Shown here one piece after another: positions 17,537-26,282 of a DNA stretch of 64,000 bases. Both the position numbers and the translations under genes were made by a program. The stretch lies in NCBI GenBank assembly GCA_944392545.1, contig CALXWW010000001.1, positions 62,001 through 126,000 of the forward strand. Direction: 5' to 3'. Positions within the stretch are counted from its first letter, which is position 1, and every line of letters starts with the position of its first letter. The notes under the pieces were generated by a model that had not been told where the DNA came from, ran no database searches, and saw nothing but the letters and a program-made list of their open reading frames with translations. The stretch is from an uncultured Clostridia bacterium (lineage in GTDB: Bacteria > Bacillota > Clostridia > TANB77 > CAG-508).

Positions 17537-19603
17537 TCATTGTTCTTTTTCAAATTCTATTGTTACTTTAAATAGATCTCCATCTAGATGAATATTAAAC
17601 TTACCTTGTTGAAGTTCTGTTAAACTTGTTGCTATAGAAAGTCCTAGTCCGCTTCCCTCTGTATTTCTTGATGCTTCTCCTCTTACAAATCTTTGCATTA
17701 ATTCATCTGCACTTATGTTTAACTTTTGTTTAGAGATATTTTTTAGTTCAATCGAAACCACATTTCCTTTATCCAAAATATCTGTATATACTCTTGTTCC
17801 ATCCATTGCATATTTTGATATATTTGAATACATATTTTCTAGCACTCTATACATGTACCTACTATCTGCTTTAATATATACGTCTTTTTCTGGAAATGTT
17901 ATTACCTCCTCAAGTTCATGTGCCTTAAATTTGTCTTCAAATTCTCCTGATACTTGCTTTATCAATTCATTTACATTTAATTTTTCCATATTAAGTTTTA
18001 TTGTTCCTGAAGAAGCCTTAGATGCCTCTACTAAATCCTCTGTTAACTTTTTTAATCTTTGAGATTTGTTATCTAAAATTTCTAAATATTCCTTCGCCTT
18101 TTCTCCGTCCATTCCTTCTTTTTTTAATAAATCCACATAATTTATAATCGAAGTTAGAGGTGTTTTTATATCATGTGATACATTTGTAATGAGCTCGGTT
18201 TTTAGTCTTTCACTTTTTAGTCTTTCTTCTATTGCATTAGATAAACCTCCAGCTATATCATTAACTTCTTCTGACATATCTTGCATCTCTCTTGATAGTT
18301 CTTTCTGATCCAAATCTATATCTGTATTTCCTTTATATAGTTCATGTATTGCTTCTTTAACTTTTGCAAAAGATTTGACTGTTTTTGATAAATATCTAAA
18401 CGTAAATACATATAATGTAATTGATAAAATTACTCCTATAAATCCATCAGACCAAAGGATTGCAAAACATATTAGATTAGTTATTATAAACAATATAAAG
18501 TACAATAATAATTTCTTAGTTAATTTTAGGTCCTTAATAAAATTAACTATTTTCATATATACCCAATATATAAATGTTGTCTTTATAAAAGTATGTGTTT
18601 TTAATCTCTTTACAATTGTTTCAAAGAATAATATACAAGCCAAGTAAATTATTAAAAGTCCTACTCCTATTATTGAAAGACCTATTACAAATGAAGCCAT
18701 TGTAGAAATTCCACTCACACTAGCAATAAAACATACTCCTATTCCTCCTATAATTGTAGATATAAGCGCTGCAATTTCTATTAAAATTTTGTCATACCAG
18801 TTTAGTGATATTCCTTCTCTTTTACTTGTTTTTCCTATACCAAGTATAATCACTGGTATTAATAGTATTATTAATACAATTACTGCTGGTATTAATAATA
18901 CTGCTCTTTGATTTATTCCTAATAATATTGAATAGAAAATTTTATCTGTAGACAAATTATCTAAATATATCATATCATCTAATACCGCAGAATAAATTGT
19001 ATATGATTTTTTCTCATCTGTCTTGCTACTTTCTGTATTTGATGATTCTTCAAGAATACTTGAGTCTGATATTTCTAAAGCTCTCTGACTTATACCACTT
19101 TCTATATATTCTATATTGTCATTATTTAGTCTATTTATACTAGTTTCTATATTTCCATCTTGATAATTCCAATATCTTTGATTTTCCATTATACTATTTC
19201 TTATTTTTTCAACAGTACTTGTTTCTAGTGAATAGCTTAGGTTAGTATATGCTTCTTTTGTATCATTGTCAATTATTAACCAAATAACATTGTTTTCATA
19301 ATATTGAACAAGATAATTTATCTTTGTAATTCCACTATTTTCTTTTATTTCTTCTGTATACACATAATAACCATATTTTTTTTCTTTTAAATTATTTACG
19401 GCAGACAGAGCACTAAATACTTCAGTTGCATAATTCTCCGCAAAAGTATTAGTTTCATAATAACTTAAATTTTGTTTTATTGCATTTCTTTCTAATGGAT
19501 AAGTTAATGCTAGTATTAAAATTATAAATATTGCCATAAATACAGGGAACAATACATATGCTATATTCTTTAGTATTCTCGGTACACAAAGTTTTCTTTT
19601 CAT
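17537..19603 (-). CDS. Sensor histidine kinase
   Basis: 688 residues. One N-terminal transmembrane helix (about 14-36), a ~190-residue extracellular sensor region, then several transmembrane helices between about 225 and 410. This is followed by a HisKA domain with the phospho-acceptor in NVSHDIKTPLTSI and a HATPase_c domain ending SEGSGLGLSIATSL. The multi-helix membrane part is larger than in VanS-like kinases. It pairs with the response regulator gene 31 bp upstream. The signal is unknown and no resistance or transport gene is adjacent. Confidence 0.92.
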   Translation of the reverse strand: MKRKLCVPRILKNIAYVLFPVFMAIFIILILALTYPLERNAIKQNLSYYETNTFAENYATEVFSALSAVNNLKEKKYGYYVYTEEIKENSGITKINYLVQYYENNVIWLIIDNDTKEAYTNLSYSLETSTVEKIRNSIMENQRYWNYQDGNIETSINRLNNDNIEYIESGISQRALEISDSSILEESSNTESSKTDEKKSYTIYSAVLDDMIYLDNLSTDKIFYSILLGINQRAVLLIPAVIVLIILLIPVIILGIGKTSKREGISLNWYDKILIEIAALISTIIGGIGVCFIASVSGISTMASFVIGLSIIGVGLLIIYLACILFFETIVKRLKTHTFIKTTFIYWVYMKIVNFIKDLKLTKKLLLYFILFIITNLICFAILWSDGFIGVILSITLYVFTFRYLSKTVKSFAKVKEAIHELYKGNTDIDLDQKELSREMQDMSEEVNDIAGGLSNAIEERLKSERLKTELITNVSHDIKTPLTSIINYVDLLKKEGMDGEKAKEYLEILDNKSQRLKKLTEDLVEASKASSGTIKLNMEKLNVNELIKQVSGEFEDKFKAHELEEVITFPEKDVYIKADSRYMYRVLENMYSNISKYAMDGTRVYTDILDKGNVVSIELKNISKQKLNISADELMQRFVRGEASRNTEGSGLGLSIATSLTELQQGKFNIHLDGDLFKVTIEFEKEQ

Positions 19604-19634
19604 TTACTTCCTCCATTTCTAAAACTTTTATTAA

Positions 19635-20339
19635 TTAATCTATCTTTTCTATTTTATATCCTATTCCCCATATAACTTTTAGGTACTTGGGCTCTCTTGG
19701 ATTTATTTCTATTTTTTCCCTTATGTGTCTTATATGTACTGCTATGATATTTTCTGCACCATAACTTTCTTCTTCCCATACATTTTCATATATTTGTTCA
19801 ATTGAATAAACTATTCCCTTGTTTTTGGTTAAAAATTTAAGTATATTATATTCTGTAGGGGTTAATTTAACTTCTTTTCCGTCTACCTCTACCGTTTTAG
19901 TATCATCATTTATTACTAAATCTCCTGATTTATATATATTACTATTATTTTCCTTTTTTACCATAGAACCTAAGCTCGTATATCTTCTGATTTGTGAATT
20001 AACCCTCGCTATTAATTCTAATGGATTAAAGGGTTTAGTGACATAGTCATCCGCACCGTTATTTAGTCCAGAAATTTTATCATAATCCTCTGATTTGGCA
20101 GATAACATTATTATCGGTATTGATTTATCTTTTCTTATAATATTAGCTGTCTCTATGCCATCTAATTTTGGCATCATTATATCTAGTATAATAAGTTGAA
20201 TATCATTATTTTTCCTTAATATTTCTAATGCTTCATATCCATCATAAGCTTTTAAAATATTATATCCTTCTTTACTTAAATATATCTCTATTGCCTTTAC
20301 TATTTCCTTATCATCATCACATACTAAAATATTATACAT
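19635..20339 (-). CDS. OmpR/PhoB family response regulator
   Basis: 234 residues. The receiver domain has the acidic pocket (VCDDD), phospho-acceptor Asp in LIILDIMMPKLDG and the conserved Lys in YVTKPFNPLEL. The C-terminal winged helix (LTPTEYNILKFLTKNKG...VHIRHIREKIE) is OmpR type, most like the VanR/CssR group. It is the first gene of a two-gene unit with the downstream kinase; AAAGGAG precedes the ATG. Confidence 0.95.
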   Translation of the reverse strand: MYNILVCDDDKEIVKAIEIYLSKEGYNILKAYDGYEALEILRKNNDIQLIILDIMMPKLDGIETANIIRKDKSIPIIMLSAKSEDYDKISGLNNGADDYVTKPFNPLELIARVNSQIRRYTSLGSMVKKENNSNIYKSGDLVINDDTKTVEVDGKEVKLTPTEYNILKFLTKNKGIVYSIEQIYENVWEEESYGAENIIAVHIRHIREKIEINPREPKYLKVIWGIGYKIEKID

Positions 20340-20560
20340 AAAATTACTCCTTTTTAATTTAACTGTCTACATAACTATTATATCACATCTACCTTTTTCA
20401 CAAAAATAGTATAGCATAATTTTATTAAGAAAAAAGGAGGTATTTATTAATTTTTTATTAATTATCTGTCTTAATGTCGAATTTTGTCGGCTTATTTTTG
20501 TTGTTATATGTATCAACCTATGTTATACTTTTAGTATCATATTAGAAAGGAGGTAAACCT

Positions 20561-21097
20561 ATGGAACAGGAAACTCTATCACTTATATTATCAAAATTAA
20601 ATGAAATGGATACAAAGTTTGACAGTTTAAACGCCAAGATTGATTTAGTTCATAAGACTCTTAATGATAAAATAGATAATGTATTTAATGTGCTTAATAA
20701 GAGAATTGATGACGCAGTTATTGAACTTAACCAAAAATATGATGCACTTGATAAGAAAATCGATAACATTAATGAATCTCTTAACAAGAAAATCGATGAC
20801 GTTAATGAATCTCTTAACAAGAAAATCGATGACGTTAATGAATCTCTTAACAAGAAAATCGACGACGTTAATGAATCTCTTAACAAGAAAATCGACGACG
20901 TTAATGAATCTCTTAACAAGAAAATCGATGATGCTGTTATTGCCCTAACAGAAAGAATGGACTTTAGAATTGATGACGCATCTGAAACATTGAATGCAAA
21001 AATTGACTTTACATATAAGAGCCTATCTAATTCTTTAAATAGACTTGAGTCATATACTAAAAGCAACTTTGCTGAAATACATAATAATAATGTCTAA
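20561..21097 (+). CDS. Hendecad-repeat coiled-coil protein
   Basis: 178 residues, almost entirely predicted coiled coil, with no signal peptide or membrane segment. The centre contains five copies of the 11-residue unit NESLNKKIDDV, flanked by degenerate versions (NAKIDLV, NDKIDNV, NKRIDDA, DKKIDNI). Eleven-residue periodicity fits a right-handed hendecad coiled coil. A strong AAAGGAGG ribosome-binding site and a terminator on the far side suggest a single expressed gene. Similar repeats occur in phage tail-fibre-like and cytoskeletal proteins, but I cannot assign a function. Confidence 0.75.
   Translation: MEQETLSLILSKLNEMDTKFDSLNAKIDLVHKTLNDKIDNVFNVLNKRIDDAVIELNQKYDALDKKIDNINESLNKKIDDVNESLNKKIDDVNESLNKKIDDVNESLNKKIDDVNESLNKKIDDAVIALTERMDFRIDDASETLNAKIDFTYKSLSNSLNRLESYTKSNFAEIHNNNV
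20771..20935 (+). repeat. Five 33-bp in-frame tandem repeats
   Basis: The unit begins AATGAATCTCTTAACAAGAA and repeats five times with only C/T differences at the GAT/GAC codons. The near identity implies recent expansion, so copy number may vary between strains without shifting frame. Confidence 0.92.
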
Positions 21098-21116
21098 ATT
21101 TCATTTTCATTTAAAT

Positions 21117-21177
21117 CTTAAAGTGGCTTACAAATGTAGTTTAACTAAATAAAACTATATCTGTAAGCCACTTTAAG
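21117..21177. terminator. Bidirectional terminator
   Basis: CTTAAAGTGGCTTACA / TGTAAGCCACTTTAAG forms a 16-bp perfect stem around a smaller inner stem. It lies between the convergent coiled-coil gene and exoA. Confidence 0.8.
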
Positions 21178-21219
21178 ACTACTTTTACTTATTCATCCAT
21201 ATATCTTACTGTTTTTATA

Positions 21220-21987
21220 TTATATTTCTATTTCTAATCCAACAGGGCAATGGTCACTTCCTAATATCTCTGGATATATATAGCTGTCCTTTATTTTCTC
21301 TTTTATACTATCTGATACTATAAAATAATCAATTCTCCATCCTACATTTTTTTCTCTGGCCTTGAACATATATGACCACCATGTATACGCTTCTGTTTTA
21401 TCTGGGTATATATATCTAAAACTGTCTGTAAAACCAGATTCTAATAATTCTGTCATTTTATTTCTTTCTTCATCAGTAAAACCAGCATTTCTTCTATTGG
21501 TTTTAGGATTTTTTAAATCAATTTCTTTATGTGCTACATTTAAATCTCCACACATAATTACAGGCTTTTTCTTATTAAGTTCTAAAAGATATTTTCTAAA
21601 AGCATCTTCCCATGTCATCCTATAATCTAGTCTTTCTAATTCTCTTTTAGAATTTGGTGTATAGCAATTCACCATGTAAAATTTGTCAAATTCTAAAGTA
21701 ATTACTCTTCCTTCTTTATCATGTTCTTCTATTCCTATACCATATGTAACACTCACCGGTTTATTTTTTGTGATTACTGCTGTTCCTGAATATCCTTTTT
21801 TCTCGGCACTATTCCAATAAGTATTGTATCCTTTAAAAATCGCCATAATATTTTCATCTAATTGTTCTTCTTGCATCTTGGTTTCTTGAATACAAAAAAT
21901 ATCTGCTTCTATATCTTTAAAAAATTGTGTAAACCCCTTAGTAATAGCTGCCCTTAATCCATTTACATTCCATGATACTAATTTCAT
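21220..21987 (-). CDS. exoA: Exodeoxyribonuclease III / AP endonuclease
   Basis: 255 residues of the ExoIII (Xth/ExoA) family, which incises at abasic sites and trims 3' ends during base-excision repair. Motifs: MKLVSWNVNGLRA at the start, CIQETKM with the metal-binding Glu, GDLNVAHKEIDL, and the terminal GSDHCPVGLEI containing the catalytic Asp-His pair. Length is typical. GGAGG precedes the ATG. Confidence 0.96.
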   Translation of the reverse strand: MKLVSWNVNGLRAAITKGFTQFFKDIEADIFCIQETKMQEEQLDENIMAIFKGYNTYWNSAEKKGYSGTAVITKNKPVSVTYGIGIEEHDKEGRVITLEFDKFYMVNCYTPNSKRELERLDYRMTWEDAFRKYLLELNKKKPVIMCGDLNVAHKEIDLKNPKTNRRNAGFTDEERNKMTELLESGFTDSFRYIYPDKTEAYTWWSYMFKAREKNVGWRIDYFIVSDSIKEKIKDSYIYPEILGSDHCPVGLEIEI

Positions 21988-22002
21988 TTATCTTTACCTC
22001 CA

Positions 22003-22032
22003 ACAAGAAGAAGGAGATAGTTTCCCATCTCC
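22003..22032 (-). terminator. Probable terminator of the SleB-like gene
   Basis: GGAGAT / ATCTCC stem with an 8-nt loop followed by TTCTTCTTCTT on the minus strand, just before exoA. The stem is short. Confidence 0.45.
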
Positions 22033-22099
22033 TCCCTCTATTTCTATTGCTTTTATTTAATTCTCGTAAAATTTTTATACATTTATTGTCATCAATTAA

Positions 22100-23101
22100 T
22101 TATAATGAGTTAAAATATACGTTTCCACCTATAAGTTCACCTGAATGGTATCCTGCTGCTCTAAATGATAAGTATGAATGGTTTCTTTTTCCATTTAGTG
22201 CATCTAAAACTGCTTGTTTAACATAAGATGGATAGTTACCATTTAATCTTCTTTGCCAATAGTTATCTATAGAATAACAGAATTGGCTAGGTGCCATATA
22301 TTGGCTTAATGGATCTGAACCATAGCTTTTCCAACTACTACTTACAGTTCTATTACATGCCGTTGTAATAACAGCTAGTGCGCCTTCATAACTTGAACTA
22401 CATTCCTGTGCTGTTATTGCACATAACAAATCTAATTCGCTTTCTGAATATGTCCATTTACCACCATTGTAAGTAGTTCTAGAACCACCTCTAGTGGTAA
22501 TTTGTTTTGTTCTTATTTCTACAATTTTATCTACTGGCTCTTTTATAACTTTTGATGAAATTTTAATTTTTTCTATTTCTTTTTTATTTTGATATTTTAC
22601 CCTATATGTTACTTCTCTTATTCCGTTTTCTCCTTCTTGTATAACACTATCCTGTTTAGTTCCGCTTCCTGTTGTAACATCTTTCGTTATTGTTTCATAA
22701 GGTATTGTTTCTTTTTCAACAACTATTTTCTCTACTATTGTAGAATAATTATCCATTATATCTTCAGTTGATACTTCTGAAGATTTTTCTATTTCCTCAA
22801 AAATCTCAACATCTTCTGTCTCTTTTGATATTATTATTGTATTATTATCTGATAGTTCTTCACTTGTGTCTGGTGTTACTTTCTCATCTTCTAATAATAC
22901 AATGTGGTTTTCGTCTAAAATCTCTTTGACACTTGTCTTAGTTGTTAAAACGTCCATCTCATAACCACTTGATAAAACTATTTTAACATTATTAACTTTG
23001 ACATTACCTGCCATTACGCCAACACTTAATAAGAAAATAAGTATTATGCTAATACATACTATCTTTTTCAGCGATATTGACGCTTTATCATCATTTTTCA
23101 T
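22100..23101 (-). CDS. G5/DUF348-containing SleB-like cell wall hydrolase
   Basis: 333 residues. An N-terminal transmembrane anchor (about 12-31) is followed by a DUF348-like segment (VKIVLSSGYEMDVLTTKTSV) and a G5-type domain (about 130-195). The C-terminal Hydrolase_2/SleB catalytic domain starts at about 215 (LDLLCAITAQECSSSYEGAL, with the presumed catalytic Glu) and ends AAGYHSGELIGGNVYF. It resembles YabE-like wall proteins fused to a spore-cortex-lytic or lytic-transglycosylase-like domain. Likely role: peptidoglycan cleavage outside the membrane during growth or sporulation. AAAGGAGGG precedes the ATG. Confidence 0.85.
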   Translation of the reverse strand: MKNDDKASISLKKIVCISIILIFLLSVGVMAGNVKVNNVKIVLSSGYEMDVLTTKTSVKEILDENHIVLLEDEKVTPDTSEELSDNNTIIISKETEDVEIFEEIEKSSEVSTEDIMDNYSTIVEKIVVEKETIPYETITKDVTTGSGTKQDSVIQEGENGIREVTYRVKYQNKKEIEKIKISSKVIKEPVDKIVEIRTKQITTRGGSRTTYNGGKWTYSESELDLLCAITAQECSSSYEGALAVITTACNRTVSSSWKSYGSDPLSQYMAPSQFCYSIDNYWQRRLNGNYPSYVKQAVLDALNGKRNHSYLSFRAAGYHSGELIGGNVYFNSL

Positions 23102-23427
23102 ACGAAATTTGTTCCCTCCTTTAAAAGCAACACATTTATTTTACCACATTTATTATATTTTGTCAAATTTAGGCTTGTCTCTTGTATGTGCTTATATTTA
23201 TAGTATATGCGGCTTGTACAAAAAATATTACCATTTTTTATAAGTTTTGCTATTGGCTTTATATAATATTTTTATCATATTTATTTTATTTTTTTTATAA
23301 CTTAATAAAATTTTTTGTATTTTATTTTCATTTTCACAATAAATTCACATATATAGGTTATAATTCTTGTATAATATTCACTAATATGTTATGATATCAA
23401 TATATTTTATTTAAGGAGGAGAATCTT
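23102..23427. promoter_or_regulatory. Divergent intergenic region (SleB-like gene / lemA)
   Basis: 326 bp of AT-rich sequence between divergent genes. A TATAAT box at 23370-23375 is well placed for lemA transcription, with no strong -35 at standard spacing. I see no other structure. Confidence 0.4.
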
Positions 23428-23985
23428 ATGTTGTGGTGGATTATATTAGCAATAGTTGTAATAATTATTATTGCAATAATAGCGATATACAACAGTTTAG
23501 TAACCATGAGACAAAGAGTCAAAAACGCTTGGAGTCAAATTGATGTACAATTGCAAAGGAGATTTGATTTAATCCCTAATTTAGTTGAAACAGTAAAAGG
23601 ATATATGGGACACGAAGCCGATGTTTTAACAAAAGTTACAGATTTACGTTCTTCTTGGGCAAATGCAAAATCTGTTGATGAAAAAGCTAAACTTGATAAT
23701 CAACTATCTGAATCTTTAAAAACAATAATGGCTGTTGCTGAAAATTATCCTGATTTAAAAGCAAGCCAAAACTTCAGTGAATTGCAAACAGAATTAACAA
23801 ATACAGAAAATAAAATATCTTATTCAAGACAATTTTACAATGACACAGTAACTAGATATAATACAAAATTAGAAATGTTTCCTTCTAATGTTGTTGCATC
23901 TGTATTTAATTTTAAATCAGAAGAATTATTTGAAGTAGCTGATGTAGCTGCTAGACAAAACGTTAAAGTTGACTTTAACAAATAG
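23428..23985 (+). CDS. lemA: LemA family membrane protein
   Basis: 185 residues. One N-terminal transmembrane helix (residues 3-23) is followed by the helical LemA domain, with the hallmark [20 protein letters not shown] and [19 protein letters not shown]. LemA proteins are small anchored helical-bundle proteins of uncertain function, commonly next to HtpX or TPM-domain genes, as here. AAGGAGGAG lies upstream of the ATG. Confidence 0.95.
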   Translation: MLWWIILAIVVIIIIAIIAIYNSLVTMRQRVKNAWSQIDVQLQRRFDLIPNLVETVKGYMGHEADVLTKVTDLRSSWANAKSVDEKAKLDNQLSESLKTIMAVAENYPDLKASQNFSELQTELTNTENKISYSRQFYNDTVTRYNTKLEMFPSNVVASVFNFKSEELFEVADVAARQNVKVDFNK

Positions 23986-24052
23986 TTTATAATATGGCCA
24001 CAATAAAATGTGGCTATATTGTTATATATCTTCATTATAAAGGATGGATATT

Positions 24053-24958
24053 ATGTATCAAGATATACGAAATAATAAAATAAAAACTGGATTTATAGTT
24101 TCTTTATTTGTAATAGTAATAGCTCTAATAATTTATTATATTTGTATGGCATTTGATTTAGGATATATGTCTATTATTATTGCAATGATATTTTCTATTG
24201 CTTCTGCTTGGGCTTCATATTATTATAGTGACAAAATAGTTTTATCAATAAATAGAGCTCATCCAGCCTCTTCAGAACAGTATCAAAAACTAAATAATAT
24301 ATTAGACGGATTAATGGTTTCATCAGGACTATCTGATAGACCTAAACTATATGTTGTAGATGACCAACAGCCTAATGCTTTCGCAACAGGGAGAAATCCT
24401 AAAAACGCTGTGATTTGCGTTACTACAGGGTTACTCGAAAAGATGGATTATTATGAACTTGAAGGTGTAATAGCTCACGAATTATCACATATAAAAAATT
24501 ATGATATACGTTTGTCTGCTGTTGTTAGCGTTATGGTAGGTTTTATGGTAATATTAACGGACTGGGTAAGTCGTGCTTTATTCTGGGGTAGATTTAGTGA
24601 TGATGATAATAATGATAATAGCGGTAATCCAGTACTAATGCTTATTGGACTTATTTGCTTAATATTAGCGCCAATATTTGGTCAACTTATGCAACTTGCC
24701 TTATCAAGGCGTAGAGAATATTTAGCAGATGCTAGTGCTATTGAGATTACTAGAAACCCTGATGGATTAATTTCTGCTTTACAAAAATTGGACGCAGATA
24801 CTAACCAATTAAGAACAGCAAATAATTCTACTGCGCATATGTATATTGTAAATCCTTTTAAATCAAACTTAAAAAATGGGAAAAGAAGAAAAACAAATCT
24901 TCTTTCTACTCATCCTTCTATCGAGGATAGAATAGAAGCAATCAGAAATTTAAAATAA
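24053..24958 (+). CDS. htpX: HtpX-like M48 family zinc metalloprotease
   Basis: 301 residues. Two N-terminal transmembrane helices (about 15-60), the zinc-binding HELSHIKNYD (HExxH) near residue 143, two more membrane helices, and the third zinc ligand region RREYLADASA. HtpX-type proteases degrade misfolded membrane proteins. The start was set at ATG 24053 because AAAGG overlaps the in-frame ATG at 24044. It lies 67 bp after lemA, probably in one transcript. Confidence 0.93.
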   Translation: MYQDIRNNKIKTGFIVSLFVIVIALIIYYICMAFDLGYMSIIIAMIFSIASAWASYYYSDKIVLSINRAHPASSEQYQKLNNILDGLMVSSGLSDRPKLYVVDDQQPNAFATGRNPKNAVICVTTGLLEKMDYYELEGVIAHELSHIKNYDIRLSAVVSVMVGFMVILTDWVSRALFWGRFSDDDNNDNSGNPVLMLIGLICLILAPIFGQLMQLALSRRREYLADASAIEITRNPDGLISALQKLDADTNQLRTANNSTAHMYIVNPFKSNLKNGKRRKTNLLSTHPSIEDRIEAIRNLK

Positions 24959-24975
24959 TAAAATTAATCATAGAT

Positions 24976-25016
24976 GAAAAAGAAGATAATAATTTATAAT
25001 TTTATCTTCTTCTTTT
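24976..25016. terminator. Bidirectional terminator
   Basis: AAAAAGAAGATA / TATCTTCTTCTTTT between the convergent htpX and tatD genes, flanked by A/T tracts. Confidence 0.7.
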
Positions 25017-25017
25017 A

Positions 25018-25812
25018 CTATTTAACATTAAATATTCTACAAGTATTTTCATACGTTACTTTTGCTATCTCTTCTAAACTTTTATGTTTTACATTCGCAA
25101 CTTTTTCTGCTATATATTTAACATTTCTTGAATCGTTTCTTTTTCCTCTATTTGGCTCTGGAGATAAATATGGACTATCTGTTTCAATTAGCATTCTCTC
25201 TAATGGGACCATTTCTATTATTTCATTTGCATTCTTCGAATTTTTAAAAGTAATAGGTCCTGCAAAAGATATATAGTATCCTAATTTAAGAGCCTCTTTT
25301 ACTAACTCTCTATTTAATGGGCAGCAGTGAAACACTCCTTTTCTTTCCACTTCATTTGTCTTTAATATTTCTAGAGTATCCATCACAGCATCTCTTGTAT
25401 GGATTACTATAGGTAAATTAAAACTATTTGCAATTTTTATTTGTTTAATAAATACTTCTTTTTGTATATTTCTCTTTTCATCATCTTTTTCCCAATAATA
25501 GTCTAACCCTATTTCTCCTATTGCTAAAATTTTATTTGATTGTCTTTCCATCTCTACAAAATCCACAAGTTCTTTTAATTGATTATTTAATGTTTCTCTC
25601 TTCTCCGGTATGTCATTTGGCGATATTCCTGATATAGTATAAATCCAATCATATTTCTTAGCTATTTCCAATGCATATATAGAAGATTTTAAACTATATC
25701 CTGCGTTTATTAGCTTTGTTATTCCACTATCATATATATTTTTTATCAATTCTTCTCTATCGTAGTTAAATTTTTCATCATTATAATGTGCATGTGAATC
25801 GAAAAATTCCAC
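25018..25812 (-). CDS. tatD: TatD family metal-dependent DNase
   Basis: 264 residues. Metal ligands are visible in order: DSHAHYND (HxH), GEIGLDYYW (Glu), IVIHTRDA and HCCPLN (His residues), ETDSPYLSPE (Asp). TatD proteins are 3'-5' exonucleases or deacylases of the amidohydrolase superfamily. The GTG at 25812 is used as start, preceded by GAGGAGG. It follows acpS after 21 bp on the same strand. Confidence 0.94.
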   Translation of the reverse strand: MEFFDSHAHYNDEKFNYDREELIKNIYDSGITKLINAGYSLKSSIYALEIAKKYDWIYTISGISPNDIPEKRETLNNQLKELVDFVEMERQSNKILAIGEIGLDYYWEKDDEKRNIQKEVFIKQIKIANSFNLPIVIHTRDAVMDTLEILKTNEVERKGVFHCCPLNRELVKEALKLGYYISFAGPITFKNSKNANEIIEMVPLERMLIETDSPYLSPEPNRGKRNDSRNVKYIAEKVANVKHKSLEEIAKVTYENTCRIFNVK

Positions 25813-25833
25813 ACCTATTCCTCCTCTAATAAT

Positions 25834-26235
25834 CTAATTATCAAAAACAGCAACTACACTTGCTACTGCATATTCTTTAATGTGTGAAATACTAATGTCT
25901 ATACTTTTAAGTTCTATGTTATCCGCATTTTTTTTAAAGTTTTTCTGTAACTTATCCACATTTATTACAGGTTTCCCACCCTCTATGTTTATAACTTCTA
26001 TATCTTTCCATAATGCTTCTTCTCTTCCTGATATAAATTGTGAAATAGCTTTAAAGACAGCCTCTTTCGTTGCAAACCTAGCCGCAAAATGTTGATATTT
26101 AATACTACCTGATTTATTGCAATATTCTATCTCTTTTTGGGTATAAATTCTATTTAAAAAATTTTCTCCCAATTCTTCTATGGTCTCTCTTATTCTATCT
26201 ACTTCTATTATATCTATACCTGTTGTAACTCTCAT
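25834..26235 (-). CDS. acpS: Holo-[acyl-carrier-protein] synthase
   Basis: 133 residues. Transfers 4'-phosphopantetheine from CoA to apo-ACP in fatty acid synthesis. The family motifs GIDIIEVDRI at the N-terminus and FAARFATKEAVFKA (magnesium and CoA binding) are present, and the C-terminal ISISHIKEYAVASVVA matches. AAAGGAG precedes the ATG. It probably shares a transcript with tatD. Confidence 0.96.
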   Translation of the reverse strand: MRVTTGIDIIEVDRIRETIEELGENFLNRIYTQKEIEYCNKSGSIKYQHFAARFATKEAVFKAISQFISGREEALWKDIEVINIEGGKPVINVDKLQKNFKKNADNIELKSIDISISHIKEYAVASVVAVFDN

Positions 26236-26252
26236 ATTATCTCCTTTATATT

Positions 26253-26277
26253 AAAAAGCCCATATTAAAGGGCTTTT
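26253..26277 (-). terminator. Terminator before acpS
   Basis: AAAGCCC / GGGCTTT stem with an 8-nt loop and TTTTTA on the minus strand, just after the gene at 26283-27533. It would separate that gene from acpS. Confidence 0.75.
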
Positions 26278-26282
26278 ATTCT

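Noticed and set aside
17537-20339. Vancomycin-type resistance regulation (VanRS)
   Set aside because: Only general similarity of the regulator; no van ligase or dipeptidase genes are near and the kinase membrane region is too large.
20771-20935. Tandem repeat that could suggest a CRISPR array
   Set aside because: The 33-bp units are head-to-tail without spacers and code in frame for NESLNKKIDDV; no cas genes are near.
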